Part shown: piece after piece, positions 9,825 to 22,650 of the stretch | How positions within the stretch are numbered: the first letter of the stretch is position 1 | How the letters are laid out: each line of letters begins with the position of its first letter | From: Helianthus annuus | Lineage: Eukaryota; Streptophyta; Magnoliopsida; Asterales; Asteraceae | Direction: 5' to 3' | DNA: 64,000 nt | Assembly (NCBI RefSeq): GCF_002127325.2 | Contig: NC_035444.2 | Location: 35,604,904 to 35,668,903 of the forward strand | Made by a program: the position numbers and the translations under genes | Notes under the pieces: model-generated | The model's database searches: none | What the model was told of the DNA's origin: nothing | Seen by the model: only the letters and a program-made list of their open reading frames with translations

Positions 9825-12603
9825 TTGCAATCTGTCTCTCCTGGCTCAATTCCTGTTTTGACTTCTTTGACCATAGTTAGTCTATTTTATGTTTTACGTA
9901 AGTTGTATTATGTGGAGTAATTAATTATAATCGCAATAAACGACAATAATCGATGTATATTTATCGCTACGAACCGCTTTACGACTGTGAACAATAGGAA
10001 GTAACAATGCGATAAAGTCAATTAAATGCTAATCGAACTAAACTAATCAACATCGCGCTCGCAACACGAATTTCGCATTTTGGTGATTGTTATACGTGTG
10101 TGTGTGCCTTATGTGTTACTTGTGCATGTTTATTTATGTTATGTGTGGTAATCAATCGAATCGCAATCAAACTCAATCACAATCGAATCGCAAACGCTAA
10201 ACAAATACGAAATAAGGATGCTTGTATGTAGATATAGTATGATAATTAGTGGAGAAGAGATAGCGTGAGATATGAGTAGTTGGGATTAAAAGTAATTTGA
10301 CTAAGAAACTCTATCGCATCGCAACACTCGCAATCGAAATCGAAACAGCGAAACTCGTCACGCCAAGCAATCGAACCAGGTGCCAACCGGCCGGATTGCT
10401 ATCGGACCAGGCTACCATCCGTTCGATGCGTCATCCGATCGGGCTGCCACTCGGGCGAGATGCCATCCGACCGGCCAACCCTTTCCACTTTTGGAACTCT
10501 ATAAATACCACCTGTCACTCTCATTCTTTCCACTTTTGGAAACTCTCTGACCGAACACCTCGTGCTCCTCACCTTTTCCTCGATTTCTCTCGATTCGGGT
10601 AAGATCTCGTCCTAAATCTTGTACTTTCTTGATCTACACGCACTCCTACACCTTTCTATCTTTTGAATCTTAACTTTTAACCGTGAAATCACTAGATTTG
10701 AGGTGTTCTAGGATGACGTTATCATGGTGTTCTTGAGAACTTCGTGTTTTGGCTTCAATCCTTCAAGAACAACTTGAATCTAACCGGTTTCCACATAAAC
10801 GAACAAAGATATTTCATAGATCTAAACATATTCACGGTGAAAAGGATTGAGAGAAGGTTTTCCAACTTTCTTTCAACTCTTTTACACTCAATGCACTCAA
10901 ACCGAGAGAATCGAAGCTTATACCGACTTCCTACTCATTCTTGTGATGGTGTTGGTCCAAGATCTGGATCCTATCAACGAGGGTCACCGATTACGGGTTA
11001 AACATGGAACACCGTCTTGAACAGTTAACTGACCGGATTTGGGTGGTTCCTGTCAGATCAGGAATACCAAGTAATGACGAGGTTTCTGTTCCTTAACACG
11101 TTATCAAAAACATCTCAATAAATGGCAAATAACCGAAACAACCAAGTGTCAGATGAACGGAACGACCAGGACAGAACGCCGTCCGATCGAACCACCATCC
11201 GATCGGACTGTCATCCGAACGGGTTGTCACCCGATCGATCTGCACCTTGGATCCCACGCTTAAACTATTCACCAACATTTGAAGTCTGATCGTTGAACGA
11301 GTTGTTGTCCAATCGGACTACCATCCGATCGGGTTAACCGCTCGAACTACCATCCGATCGGGTTAACCGCTCGAACATGTGACTATTAAACTTCAACACT
11401 TAAACAATTTTCAACATGTTCAATGCGCTAGGAATGTCACCCGATCGAAGTGCTGTCTGATCGAGTGACATCCTGCGGTGAACTTGTTCTCACTAAAGTG
11501 TCCAACCAATCGGGTTGCCGGCCGATCGAACGACCGTCTGACCGACCTAAAAGGTAGAGATACTTCTGTGTTTTCAAAATGCTACAACAAAAACTTTAAA
11601 AGTTAAACCATCATACACAAACACATTCTTCTCAAAGGAAGAAACAATCCACTCGAACAGCCATCCGACCGGACTACCGTCCGACCGGACCACTGTCTGA
11701 ACGGATTGCCATCCGAGCGACCGGCTGTCTAATCGGACTACCATCCGATCGAACTGCCATTCGACCCACCAACACTTGCTTTTGTTTTACGCGTCACTTA
11801 TCGTTATGCTATCGAACTATTCAGGCTAACCTTACTCTCAAGCGCTCCCTTCAATCCATCCACCGCTGTGAGTATACTCGATCCCTTTTTGCTTTCACAC
11901 TTTTGGGTGTTACATACGTTACTTATTCGAAATCACATCGAACACACTACGCAATACTTTTAACGCTAACCGTTACCGCATGTTATACGTGACTTAATGA
12001 ATGCTTGTTTGTTATGTTTACACATGGAATGCTGTCTACCTGCCTTAGCAACGATAGTACTATAGTTTGGACTCAGCACCCGTTCACACGGGGGTTGTTA
12101 AGGACAATTCTTTGCATGGATTACAGTGGTAATCATGTATTACGAACTGCCTTGGGCAGTCAACCCGCAGTCATTGGTATCGATAGGTTCATGTCGATAA
12201 CTAACATGCTTCGGTTTACTCAGTGTACGTGCTGGTTATGCGTAAACTATTTCGAACTCTATATGCAACTATCAAACTTGTATGCTCGCCTTTACACTAT
12301 GTGTATTCACTTTTATTTTAACGTATGTGACAAGTGCTTAAGGTGTCTATTTGCTTAGAAATCAAGGCTAGGAAAGAGTCTTAGTGACCAACAAATAGTT
12401 GTCTGTACTAATGAAACCTGAGTTGTCGGAACAAAACATTTTGCTTAGATTTGTACTGTAATAATTTGTTTGCCTTTTAAGACATGGTATAGGATATGTT
12501 ATTTTAAATTAATTGGTAATGATAATTGTTATGGAAACTTTTGGACAATCTGTTTCGCTCAGTGCCGCGCCCTGACGTTTCCGCCATCGGTTGGGGTGTG
12601 ACA
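9755..12603 (+). repeat. G1 3' LTR (2849 bp)
   Basis: It is homologous to 1120-3914, 54 bp longer mainly through partial duplication of the CCGATCGG-type cluster around 11330-11376. It is preceded by a short purine-rich stretch (AGGGGAG, 9746-9752), the only polypurine-tract candidate, and this overlaps the end of the pol frame. Confidence 0.95.
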
Positions 12604-12608
12604 ACTGC

Positions 12609-12966
12609 TATTATACATCTTTGAGTTACCAGGTTTTAGAAGGTTGGAGATAAGAAACATTTCTCTTTGATTGTTACATTTGCTTTTGGCTATGCTTTTA
12701 TTGAAGATCAGAGGATTAATGGTTAGTTTCTTGGAGCTTTATTTAACGACAAAAGAAGTATGGACCTTGGGTGGGGTTAGTAAAAAAACTTGTGAATTCT
12801 TGTTTGGCCTAAAAATCATGTATTATCCTTTGGCATAACATTTGTGCTACACTGAGCCTAATCAAACATTGCAACTTATTTACATCTGATGACATAATCA
12901 ATTTCTATAAATCCATGATCACTAATTCCTGATAACCATGATTCATAACCATTTAATGGTCTACCA
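12609..12966. other. Host DNA between G1 and element A
   Basis: No intact gene. A short plus-strand frame near 12685-12740 reads FGYAFIEDQR, resembling the RNP1 part of an RNA-recognition motif, but it stops at once. This is too little to call a gene. Confidence 0.35.
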
Positions 12967-14163
12967 TGTGACACCCCAACCGATGGTGGAAACATCAGAG
13001 TGAGACGAAATAGATTGCAAGAGACTTCATAACGCTATTTGTGACAAGTATTTAAAGAATAAATTTTCATTTCATATCTAAAGAGTCAATTACAAGGATT
13101 TGAAACAATTACAACATGAATAATGAAATACAATACAATAAGAATAAAAATTTAAAGTGTGTATCTAAGCATCCTACTAGATTCCATGCATCACCAACGT
13201 CATCGCTAAACCTGCAACATGTTTTAAAAGTGTAGTTCAATACAAAGGTATTGGCGAGCATACAAGTTTGGTGCGTAGTATATAAGTATAAAAACGATAC
13301 GGAACAATCCACATGGAAAACCTAGTTATCAAGATTAACGTATAAACTGTCATGCGATTTACAAGTCAACCTAATATGAATGAATAAACCTAACATGACC
13401 TCTCGTTCACGGGTCCTATAGCGCTATACATGTTAAGTGGAAGCTTGTACGAAGCTAATGACAAGTTCATCACATAAGAATCACCCAGAAAACACGAATC
13501 AAGCATAACAAATAGCAAGCATATATTGGATTGTTTGTTTATGTATTTGCATAAGAGTATGTATACTAAGTGTGTTTTGTATATAAAACCATGTTACACC
13601 CAAAAGTGTGAAAACGGTAAAATGGGTCAAGTATACTCACAAAATTGCTAAGTCTTCCGATTATGCATGTATTGACGAGTTAATGAGATTAGGAGAACGA
13701 ATGTGTTTGGTGTTGGAATTTAAGTGGGGTATTTAGAAGCGGAATTAGAAATTTAAAGTAATAAAAGTATGTATATATGAAAGTAATATCTAAGTTCTAA
13801 GAGTTTGTTTATGACACCATATCAAGTGGTTTCATGGGTCCCAAATTGCCCATTGGAATCACAAGTACTCTAGAATCTTTAGGTTTATGGTGATTAATCA
13901 TAGCTTGATTAACACCACAAACTCAGCCATATTTTTATATATTAATAGGTATATTTATATGGTAATAATATATTCTAAACTATGTCCAATCAAGTATTGT
14001 CATGTAATATCATGTATTGTCAAGCATGGAGGTTTGAAGCCTCATTATATGATTCACCACTACACACACCATCATGAAGATGGTGGGAGAGTCATGAATA
14101 ACAAGAAAGTAAATCCAATCTAACAAGTTATAAAAATGTTCAAATGAAGGAGTGGAACTTAGT

Positions 14164-14225
14164 TTGGAAAGCCAAGGCTTCCATTTGTTCACACTTGGAA
14201 AGCCAAGGCTTCCATTTGTTCACAC
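14164..14225. repeat. 31-bp tandem duplication in the A 3' LTR
   Basis: TTGGAAAGCCAAGGCTTCC... is present twice at a 31-bp period here but only once in the right LTR (near 42296), so it arose after A inserted. Confidence 0.85.
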
Positions 14226-14473
14226 TTCACAATGCAGAAGTTCATCATATGGAAGATGATGACTTGTGCTTGTTTTCATCATTCGATTGTCAAGTAAAAA
14301 CAGAAAATAAGTGAGTGTTTGAACGCATAACTTTGATGGTAATCACCCTAATAAAAACCCACAATCATACACTAGATTGTGAGCTGAATGAGAACAAGAT
14401 TCCATCAAGGTATCAACATAAAAATGAATCATACGAAGAAATAAAAAAAACGGGCAGAATGTGTGTTGCACTT

Positions 14474-14956
14474 TGTAGGATCGCGTTCGGCCCTGTTTGA
14501 GTCGATCAGAGAAATTCCTATCCAAATCAAGAGGCGGAAACTAATGATTTGGTGCTATTCTAGCTGGATTCACTTTAAACTTGCTGCTTTATTCATAAAC
14601 AATACGAGTACACGATCTGACAACACTTCGACAGCACTTCGTGACTTGTCAGAAGAAAAACACCTTCAACTATGTGTGCTACCGATTCGCTTGTAAAGAC
14701 CCCTATATATAGCTGAGTTGGTTCGCTTATACATACAAGACCATATAAGCGAACCTGCTACCATGTTGTATAAGCGAACCTGACTAGAAATCCCATAAGC
14801 GAACCTATACTAACCTAGACACATGAGCGAACCTAGGTATAACCACATAAGCGAACCTATTACAATCTAGTGTTTCTAGGTTATCGTGTCATGTCTGATC
14901 TGTCCAACTCTAAGACTCGATGAAAGACGTAGTCGACAGACGTAAGTGCACCAACA
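14474..14956 (-). repeat. C1 3' LTR (483 bp)
   Basis: It pairs with 21290-21761. It contains five direct AGCGAACC units and two inverted ones. A perfect 12-bp inverted repeat, GGTTCGCTTATA (14720-14731) and TATAAGCGAACC (14744-14755), lies next to the TATA sequence CTATATATAG. Confidence 0.95.
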
Positions 14957-17020
14957 GACTCCCCATCGGATGTTGACGGAGTCTTCATGGAGTCTTCGAG
15001 TCTTCACAAATGTCAATCTACAATCTTTATCAGTCTTCAATCTTCCTTTGAAGTATCTGACACTTCAAGAATCCTCGTTCTCTTTCTTCATCCTCACCAA
15101 ACTCCTCTCTCTCAACTGTTGACACGGTGTCTTCAGACTCCCCCTCTCAAACAGCTGGGATCGCAGTCTGGAATTCACAACTTCATTCGTAAAATTGTGA
15201 ACAGGCTATCATCAGGTTCAAGATCATAACCTGGCACTTCAGCACAGAATCGTCACCTGGCTCAAATCCTGCACAATCTCTACTTAACCATAAGTTTCTA
15301 TTAAAAGATTAAACCTTCAAACTTTTTAGAAACTTGTACCAGAAACTATATTAATGATTTTATATTCAGGATCTTTTACTGGCTCTTATCAAATAAATTT
15401 ACCAGCTTCACATATACTCTCCCAAGCCAGTTCTTCAAGTTTAACACTTTGAATTTCGAAAATCAGCATCTCAACACCAGTTGTCGAAACTCTTTTTGAC
15501 TTTTCAAAATTTATGCTAAAACACACCAAAAATCTTTTTGGATTTTCTGAATGAAAGTAAATGCAGAAAACAACTATTTACAGACAATATTTTTGTGAGT
15601 TTATGCAAGAGGATCATATCAGTTTTTGAGACATATCATCAATACCGTTAAGCTTGATTACATTTTAAGTTCTAAACAATTTACCTAGATTGTCAGTATG
15701 TTTGTCCACTTAAATTTTCACACAAACTTCAATTGATTCGAGATATGATATTAATGTTTTAGAAACTAAAACTTAATTGTGTATCACTCCACTTGAATAT
15801 ACTTCCGTATCCAGATCCCAAATATTCAGTCTTACAGATGTGTATACCACAGCTGATATCTGTAAAGGGGTAATGTGCGAGGGCCGTGAGAGCTCAGGTC
15901 GATACTTCCGTATACGCAGAGAGATGACGGCTTCGACTTTTGGTGGGTCCCCTTTAGAGGATCTTTTATTACAACAGCAAAGATTATCAATTTTATTGTT
16001 TAATCAGATTGCTGAGGGCGAGCTTATGTTTCAAAGCTTTTTGCAGAAAGTATTATTCGGGGACTAGGTCAGTATTTCCATACAGTAGAAGTCCCGGAAT
16101 AATATCCCAGATATCACTGAGTATAAAGACCTAGTATCTCAGAATACGGGACCTTTCAAACAAGATTTCGGGGGTTACCCATATATTCAAGAATAGTTAC
16201 CCACGAATTAAGCAAGTTCGAATTTAGGTTTATATCTCGTTTCAATTTACTAAATGTGCGAAAACTTACTGACACATCCGCAGTAAGATTGTTTATCACT
16301 TTTAGCTTTACAATTCTTTAGCGTGCTGTGATAGTCCACTGATGTACTATCATTTCCTCTTTTATGCAACAAAACTCATTTTTCAGTTTTATCATGTTTT
16401 TGGCTTTTTCAAATTTTCTGATGTTTTTGGATTTTATAAAATTTCTTACTCCCCCTAAAATTCAAATACATCTAACGAAAATAGAAAACAAACTGTACAG
16501 AACATGACAACTGATATCGAATCGCTTCAATTCTCCATCCGTTTGGCTTAAACAATCAGAACTCCCCCTCACAACAAACTATTTTCCCATAATGATTTCA
16601 AAACACTTAAGTTTGTTTTAATCAAAATGGTTTTTCCAGAAAATAGGTTTAGTTGTTATTACCACTTGCAAAATTGGGGATCAAATCATCACATTGTTTG
16701 CCAATTTTGTGAATAACAATTAATTCAAGTTCAATTTAATGACCTTGATTAACCACTTGTAAGAACAACTAGTTCACATTCTGAATCACTTGTAACAATC
16801 ACAAACAAATAACCACTTGAAAGATGAACCATTAAGCATTTCAAACCTGATTTTCAACCAATTACCATCTGTTGGTTGAATTCTCAAGGTGCCGATTCCT
16901 ACTCCTCGCTTACAAACCTGGGAGTTCCGGCAAGTCCTGTAAAAACCTCAAACACAGATTTAGAAAGATGCCGATTCATGATCCACGATACCAACTTGGG
17001 ATCTCCGGCAAATCAGGTTT
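14957..17020 (-). other. C1 post-gag region with repeated purine tracts
   Basis: Mostly non-coding. On the minus strand GGGGGAGT tracts occur near 15137, 16451 and 16562, and a final GGGGAGT abuts the 3' LTR at 14957-14963. The last is the expected polypurine tract; the others resemble extra tracts. The stretch around 16320-16460 resembles 52040-52200 in C2, including the phrases CCACTGATGTACTATCATTT and ACTCCCCCTAAAAT. A 79-bp-period duplication (GCCGATTC..., 16891 and 16970) lies just after gag. Confidence 0.7.
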
Positions 17021-20000
17021 TTATTCTTTGAAAAATATATCCACCCAAGCCTGACCTTCCTTGGGTGTAACAACATCTTCATTATCTTTACTTTCAACAA
17101 GCTTGTAAATACGTCCTTTGGAAGCATAAAAATCTTTGATACTTTTGGCCTTACCATTGACCATTTGTCCAAAGATACGTTTCACATTTCCGTTGAAAGT
17201 TTTCTCAACATCAAATTTCTTCTTGTCAGAATAAAATTGATTTGAAATTTCAACTTTTCCAACTTTCTTCATAAAATTTTCAGCACGCAAAGGTGGAAAA
17301 TTTTCATCGTTCATAGTTGGAACTTTCTTTTCAACCCTTTTCTCAACACGTGGTCCTCTGATTTTATGGAATCAGATTCATCACCAGAACTATTACCTGA
17401 ACCTTTCACAACCCATTTTTGATTTGGCACATTATCTTTTCTTCTTGAAGCATTCTTTGAACATTCTCCTTTCTCAAAAGTTGAATTTTCAAAGCCAGTA
17501 AACTTCCGGGTTGACAGTTCAGTCTTCTCGACAACCTTTTCTTTCATTTTACCAGAGACTTCCTGTTTTGGCTTGAATGTCTTAGGACAATCCATCGCCA
17601 CATGACCAGCAATCTTGCACTGAAAACAGGTTCTCTTTTCAATCTTCTTCGGAACTTCATTCTTCTTCAGTTCTTCTTGCTTCTTGGCAAGGAATTCCCG
17701 ATTAGACTGCTTTCTGAATGATTGTTCTTTTTCAGCTTCTGACGTTTTTCCTGAAACAAACACAGTTTTTGGTTTATACAGTTTTTCATTTTTATAGTTT
17801 TTCGGTGGAACAAAACCTAATCCTTTCTTTTTGAAATTACGATTATGGTTTGGTTTCTTTTGAAAACTGTAACCACAATTGTAACCCATTTTCTTGTTTA
17901 TTCTTTGTTGATCTCTTGAAGTGTATTGTTTAGGTTTTCTGATAAGATTTAAATCTTTTATTTCAGAAATATTAATTTCTGTTATTTTGAAAACCTTTTG
18001 AATCATTTCAAATCTGACACTTCTTATTGGAAAACTCTCATCAGTATATAATTTGTCAGAACCTTTCAAAGTATATGCCACTTTGACCGATTCATCATTC
18101 AAATTAGATTTTGACATTAAAAATTCTTTATCATAAACCTGTTTGTCCTTTTTCAATGTTGACTTTGACGCATTGGACCCTGACTTTGACTCGGGTTTGG
18201 ACTCCTTGTTTGACTCCTCACAATCATCTTTATCTAACACCTGATCAACCACACTCTTTATTAACTTTGACTCATGATCAGTGTCGGATTATGTATACGT
18301 GACATCAATACTTTCTGGCAAGTTATCCGATGGCCCTGACTCCCATTGTAAATTGATTGCTTTATTGACTCTTTCAGAATTTGGATTTCGAGGTGAATAT
18401 CCATTTTCGACCGGGGGCGGACATCTATTGTAGACCACACTTGATTTCTTACCAGAAGTTTTCACTTTTTCTTCATCTTTTGTCACAGATTTCTCTTCTT
18501 CGGACGTCTTCACTTCTTCAAACGTCTTCAAATTTTCAACAACTGGATAAATCCTGTCAACAACAAAAGAAGAACATGAGTAACTTTCTAACAACTTTTT
18601 AACTTTCTCAGTTTCTATCTTTTGTGTTGCTAGTTCCAACTCAAGATCAGCACATTTCTTGATATGAAAGTTAGCATCATCAAGCTGTCTAAGATACGCT
18701 ATTTTCAATGTGTTCATAGCCACAGCTTGTTCACCACTTGAATCTGTATACTTGTTGATCTCTCTGTTCATCGTATCATACGATTCTTTCAACTTGTGAA
18801 TATTGTGCAACAACTCATTGTTTTGTTTGATTAACGAATCACAGTTCATGCACTTTTCTGGAACTTCAACTTGTTCTGCATCAATTTTCACTTCAAATTC
18901 AGGAACCTCTTTGACAATTCTGCTTGATTGTAAGAACTCAGCTCTTCTCTTTTTCTCAGCTTTGGCTTCGGCTTTCAATCTCTCTTCCTCTTCTTCCTCT
19001 TCCTCGAGCTTTCTTCGTCTAGCTTCAGCAGCTTCAATGACTTTCCTGGTTCTTTCTGCACATTTCAAATCATAAGCATTAGCAAAGAAAGCATTTGGAG
19101 TGTTTTTGGACATCTCTTTGGCCATAAGATCTTTATCTGGGCAAAAATCATCCCAATTGAAACCTTCAGCCAACTTCTCATCATCTTGTTCAGCAAAGTA
19201 CACCTTTCTGTCTTTTGGAAGATACTTTTCCCAGGTAAAATTATCATATTTGCCCTGACTAACTACACATGCTCTTTTTGAATTATCAACCACATCTCTC
19301 CCATGAGCCGTTTGTGCCTGATTCTGTGCTGGTGGTGTGATTTGATGATAAATCACCTTTTTGTGATAATCGTTGTTTCCGAAAGGATTCTGGGCTCCGG
19401 TAGCTTCACGATTTTTGCACTCCCTCTTGAAATGCCCCTTCTCCCTGCAACGAAAACACGTAACTTTAGATTTATCAAAACCCAAAGTTGAAACGTTTGC
19501 ATCATGAAAATCATCTCGGCCTGTAATTTGTTTAAACTTTTCAGCACGTCTCATCACACTAGCCATGCACCATTTTATGTCCATTAATTCCATTTCCTCA
19601 GCATCGATTTGATCGTAATCCTCTTTTGTGAGCATTGGATTACCGATCTTCCCGGCCACAAAACAACTATATGACTCTAAAATCATCCCTAACAAAGACA
19701 TTTGATTTTTAGCAATCTCTTCAGTGTAATCTTGATCATTTTCAAGATTAAGCACAATGCTGCACTGAAGTTTTCTTCCATTCTTTGTTACAGAAATATT
19801 TGGATCGCAAGATGAAAATCTTGTGTTGCTTGATCCTTGGGATGGCTTCTTCTCAGGAGAATCTTTAACACTGTAAGCAGTTTCGATCTTTGGAGAATAT
19901 TTTGTTGAATCAGTAACACCACTTTTGTAGTACAGACTGATATCCTGTTCTCCATTGTAATTCTTCATCCTGGCTATCTTTCTCTGCTCCATCTCTTGAG

Positions 20001-20681
20001 CTTCCAGGTGTTTGATGAACTCTCCCAGTGTCATATTCTTATAATCCTTTCTGTTTGATCTCAGCATCATTAGAAATGTTCCCCATGTTTCATGTGGAAG
20101 CGCATCTGCAAGTTTTTCAACCAATTCATCAGTATCTTTCTTAACACCAAGTTTTGTCATATTTCTCACTAAGTTACAATATCTATCAATAATCTGCTTG
20201 GTGTTTTCAGACTTTAAACCACGGAACAAATCAAACTCTTTCTTCATGAGAGACATCTTATTTTTGAGCATATCATCACTTCCAATGAACTTTGCTTCCA
20301 GTTCTGTCCAAATTGAATGTGCAGTTCCGTCATGTTGAAGCAGTATCAAGATATCTTCTTTTATGCTTGCTGAAGCAGACTAACCATGAGTTTCTCATCT
20401 CGATATTTCTTTTTATCCTCAGTACTCATTTCTCTAAGTGTTAACTGAGTACCATTCACAACATTGTTCTTTGTGGGCCTAACATATGGCTCTTCAGTGT
20501 GTTCCCACGCATCTAGATGATAAGCCTCAACCCAGTTAGCAAACCTTTCAGACCACACATTATAATCATCAATATCCATGAGTTTGGGTGGTTTCTGAGA
20601 TGTTCCGGTTTCATTTTCAATCATTGCACTTTGAGTCACTGACATCGGTGTTGCAAAAGCGTTATAAAATTCAGTGTCCAT
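17021..20681 (-). pseudogene. C1 extended gag with two zinc knuckles, interrupted
   Basis: The reading runs right to left from ATG at 20681. The N-terminal part has a copia gag (UBN2-like) fold signature (YNVWSERFANWVEAY; later LMKKEFDLFRG). A frameshift near 20361 separates 107 codons from the main frame 20349-18289. That frame carries a CCHC knuckle, CFRCREKGHFKREC (about 19440-19482), and a Glu/Lys/Arg-rich coiled coil (about 18920-19060). A TAA at 18289-18291 interrupts the same frame, which reopens from 18252 to 17311 with a second knuckle, CFQCKIAGHVAMDC (about 17595-17637). A frameshift near 17312 precedes the last piece (to 17021). The long gag with a distal second knuckle also occurs in C2. 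Confidence 0.85.
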
Positions 20682-20738
20682 TGGTCAACTATCCAAAGTT
20701 CACAACAATTTTCAAACTTAGTCAAACTGTTCAAATAA

Positions 20739-21092
20739 GCGAAGCTGTCACAAAAGCGAAACAACCAAGTGTCTTGGAGCGAACCAGATATATCAATGAG
20801 CGAACCAGATAAGTGTAACAAGGAGCGGACCAGATGAGCGGATCTATTGTGTGGATCAGATGAGCGAACCAGTCGAGCGAACCAATCAAGCGGATCAAAT
20901 AAGCGAACCGGTCGAGCGGACCTACTGTTGCTTCGAGCGAACCTGTTCCTTCAAGCAGGTTCGAGCGAACCTATCTCTTGAAAATGTCACAAAAAGCGAA
21001 TCTAGTTTGTAATTTGGAGCGAACCAACCCTATACTTTTCAAGCGGACCACTTGCTGATGTCATTGTTCGATCAAGTACGTACGAGCGAACC
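20739..21092 (-). repeat. AGCGAACC motif array in the C1 leader
   Basis: About 17 irregularly spaced copies of AGCGRANC lie between 20739 and 21092, mostly followed by A or T and different spacer text. One pair forms an 8-bp hairpin (CGAACCTG 20938-20945, CAGGTTCG 20956-20963). The same motif is repeated in both C1 LTRs. On the transcript strand it reads GGTTCGCT. Confidence 0.85.
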
Positions 21093-21275
21093 CCCTAAAA
21101 TCTTAACTTCTAGGTTGATTTTAGATCTGAAAAGTTCAAGGGTTTACTAGACCATGATTCCAAGTGCAGTGTGTGATTTTGAGCCGGTTTTACCGTAAAA
21201 AAATTTTGAAAATGTGAAGAAAGTGTAGAAAAATAGATGAAATGCAGCTAAAATGGCAAGAACTCCTCCTCCTGA

Positions 21276-21287
21276 GCTCTGATACCA
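21276..21287 (-). other. C1 primer binding site (tRNA-iMet)
   Basis: GCTCTGATACCA on the plus strand is the complement of TGGTATCAGAGC, two bases inside the 5' LTR. Confidence 0.93.
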
Positions 21288-21289
21288 CT

Positions 21290-21761
21290 TGTAGGATCGC
21301 GTTCGGCCCTGTTTGAGTCGATCAGAGAAATTCCTATCCAAATCAAGAGGCGGAAACTAATGATTTGGTGCTATTCTAGCTGGATTCACTTTAAACTTGC
21401 TGCTTTATTGATAAACAATACGAGTACACGATCTGACAGCACTTCGTGACTTGTCGGAAGAAAAACACCTTCAACTATGTGTGTTACCGGTTCGCTTGTA
21501 AAGACCCCTATATATAGCTGAGTTGGTTCGCTTATACATACAAGACCATATAAGCGAACCTGCTACCATGTTGTATAAGCGAACCTGACTAGAAATCCCA
21601 TAAGCGAACCTATACTAACCTAGACACATGAGCGAACCTAGGTATAACCACATAAGCGAACCTATTACAATCTAGTGTTTCTAGGTTATCGTGTCATGTC
21701 TGATCTGTCCAACTCTAAGACTCGATGAAAGACATAGTCGACAGACGTAAGTGTACCAACA
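21290..21761 (-). repeat. C1 5' LTR (472 bp)
   Basis: It is homologous to 14474-14956, with small differences such as loss of one ACACTTCGACAGC-like segment. It has the same AGCGAACC units and 12-bp inverted repeat. Confidence 0.95.
21508..21517 (-). promoter_or_regulatory. Probable TATA box of the C1 5' LTR
   Basis: CTATATATAG on both strands, followed on the minus strand by GGGTCTTTACAAGCGAACC. It sits about 245 bp into the LTR in transcript direction, a usual place for a copia promoter. Confidence 0.6.
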
Positions 21762-22634
21762 CACTTTGGGCCTAAAAATGGTGAGGTTTCACATTAGTTT
21801 GCCCAAGCAAACGTGTGAAAACCTTCCTAGAGGTTATCAAAGTGTTAAGAACAAAGAAATGAGAGAAAAATCGAAGTAGAAGTGAATTAAAACTCACTTT
21901 TAATGGCTGAAACTTTTTTATTTTGTTGCTGGAAACTCAGCTAAGTTTAGAGAGGTTTATGAGAGTGTTTAAGGGTTGTAAAAGTAGTAAAGGGGCTGGA
22001 TATAAGATGGTATTTACAGGGAATGATTTAGGGTTAAGTTGGTTGGCATTTAATAGAAGTTGTTGGTTGAAACAATAAAAAAAGCCAAGGAAGTTGTTGC
22101 CTTGGACTTGAGACCGTAAAGGCTGTTTATAGCCATTAGTATCTTTTTTTTGTCCTATTTAGCATATAAATAAGGTGTTTTACATATTATATTAAAGCAT
22201 ATAACCTACATATAGAACATAATGGGTTTGGTGGTTAAATAATTAAAACAACACAACTTAAATAAGTTTGGCAGCTCCGAACGCTGCTGTTGGCAGTTGT
22301 GTTCCTTGATTTTTTTTATTGTTTTGTTGTGACAACTTTTCTCATATTATGTTATGTTTTGTTTTAGTTAGTTAAAAATATAACTAATTATTTAACACCA
22401 TGAGGTTGGTTGGAAGGCTACAACAAATAAAAAGATACAACTAAAAATGCCATTGAAGGCTGTCCATTCGTTGATGGCAGCTTGTTTCTTTTCTTTATTT
22501 TTTTTAAACATTAATATGTGATATAATTGTAGGCAATATTATGCATTTATTATGTGAAATATTTATTCAACAAGAAATAAGGTTTGAGGCTTTAATAAAA
22601 AAAACGAAAAGCTGCGAAAAAGTGGAGCGTTACA

Positions 22635-22650
22635 GTCTCCCCTCCTTTAG
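22635..22650 (-). other. A polypurine tract
   Basis: GTCTCCCCTCCTTTAG on the plus strand gives CTAAAGGAGGGGAGAC on the minus strand, directly next to the A 3' LTR. Confidence 0.8.

Larger units (their letters stand above)
1120..12603 (+). mobile_element. G1: Ty3/gypsy LTR retrotransposon (Tekay-like), decayed
   Basis: An 11.5-kb element bounded by long LTRs (1120-3914 and 9755-12603) that start TGTAACACCCC and end TATGACA or TGTGACA. A perfect 5-bp target duplication ACTGC flanks it at 1115-1119 and 12604-12608. A primer site for initiator-Met tRNA follows the left LTR, then a 1.1-kb leader and a gag-protease-RT-RNase H-integrase order typical of Ty3/gypsy. The integrase ends in a chromodomain-like tail (IPIVKVRWEGKRG), which with the long LTRs suggests the Tekay/Del chromovirus lineage. 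The coding region has many in-frame stops and the LTRs differ in substitutions and indels, so this is an old, non-autonomous copy. Confidence 0.95.
14474..21761 (-). mobile_element. C1: Ty1/copia (SIRE-like) element with gag but no pol
   Basis: A 7.3-kb element with LTRs 14474-14956 and 21290-21761, TG...CA ends (TGTAGGATCGCG...CCAACA), and a perfect 5-bp target duplication CACTT (14469-14473, 21762-21766). An iMet primer site at 21276-21287 fixes the minus orientation. The inside holds a long gag (20681 to 17021) and a 2-kb post-pol type region resembling that of C2. Protease, integrase, RT and RNase H are absent. The LTRs differ little, so it is fairly young. Confidence 0.93.
12967..22634 (-). 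repeat. A 3' LTR, split by copia element C1
   Basis: Without C1 and one copy of its target duplication it is about 2375 bp. It begins TGTGACACCCC on the plus strand and ends GCGTTACA. The matching right LTR shows the uninterrupted site (GTTGCATTTTGGGCC near 42568), confirming that C1 landed in a pre-existing LTR. Open frames conserved with the right LTR (for example 13887-14123) reflect LTR homology, not a gene. Confidence 0.9.

Noticed and set aside
12685..12740. RNA-recognition-motif exon
   Set aside because: Only about ten residues resemble RNP1 and a stop follows at once.
13887..14123. 78-codon frame repeated at 42017-42253
   Set aside because: Same position in the two LTRs of element A; no domain features.
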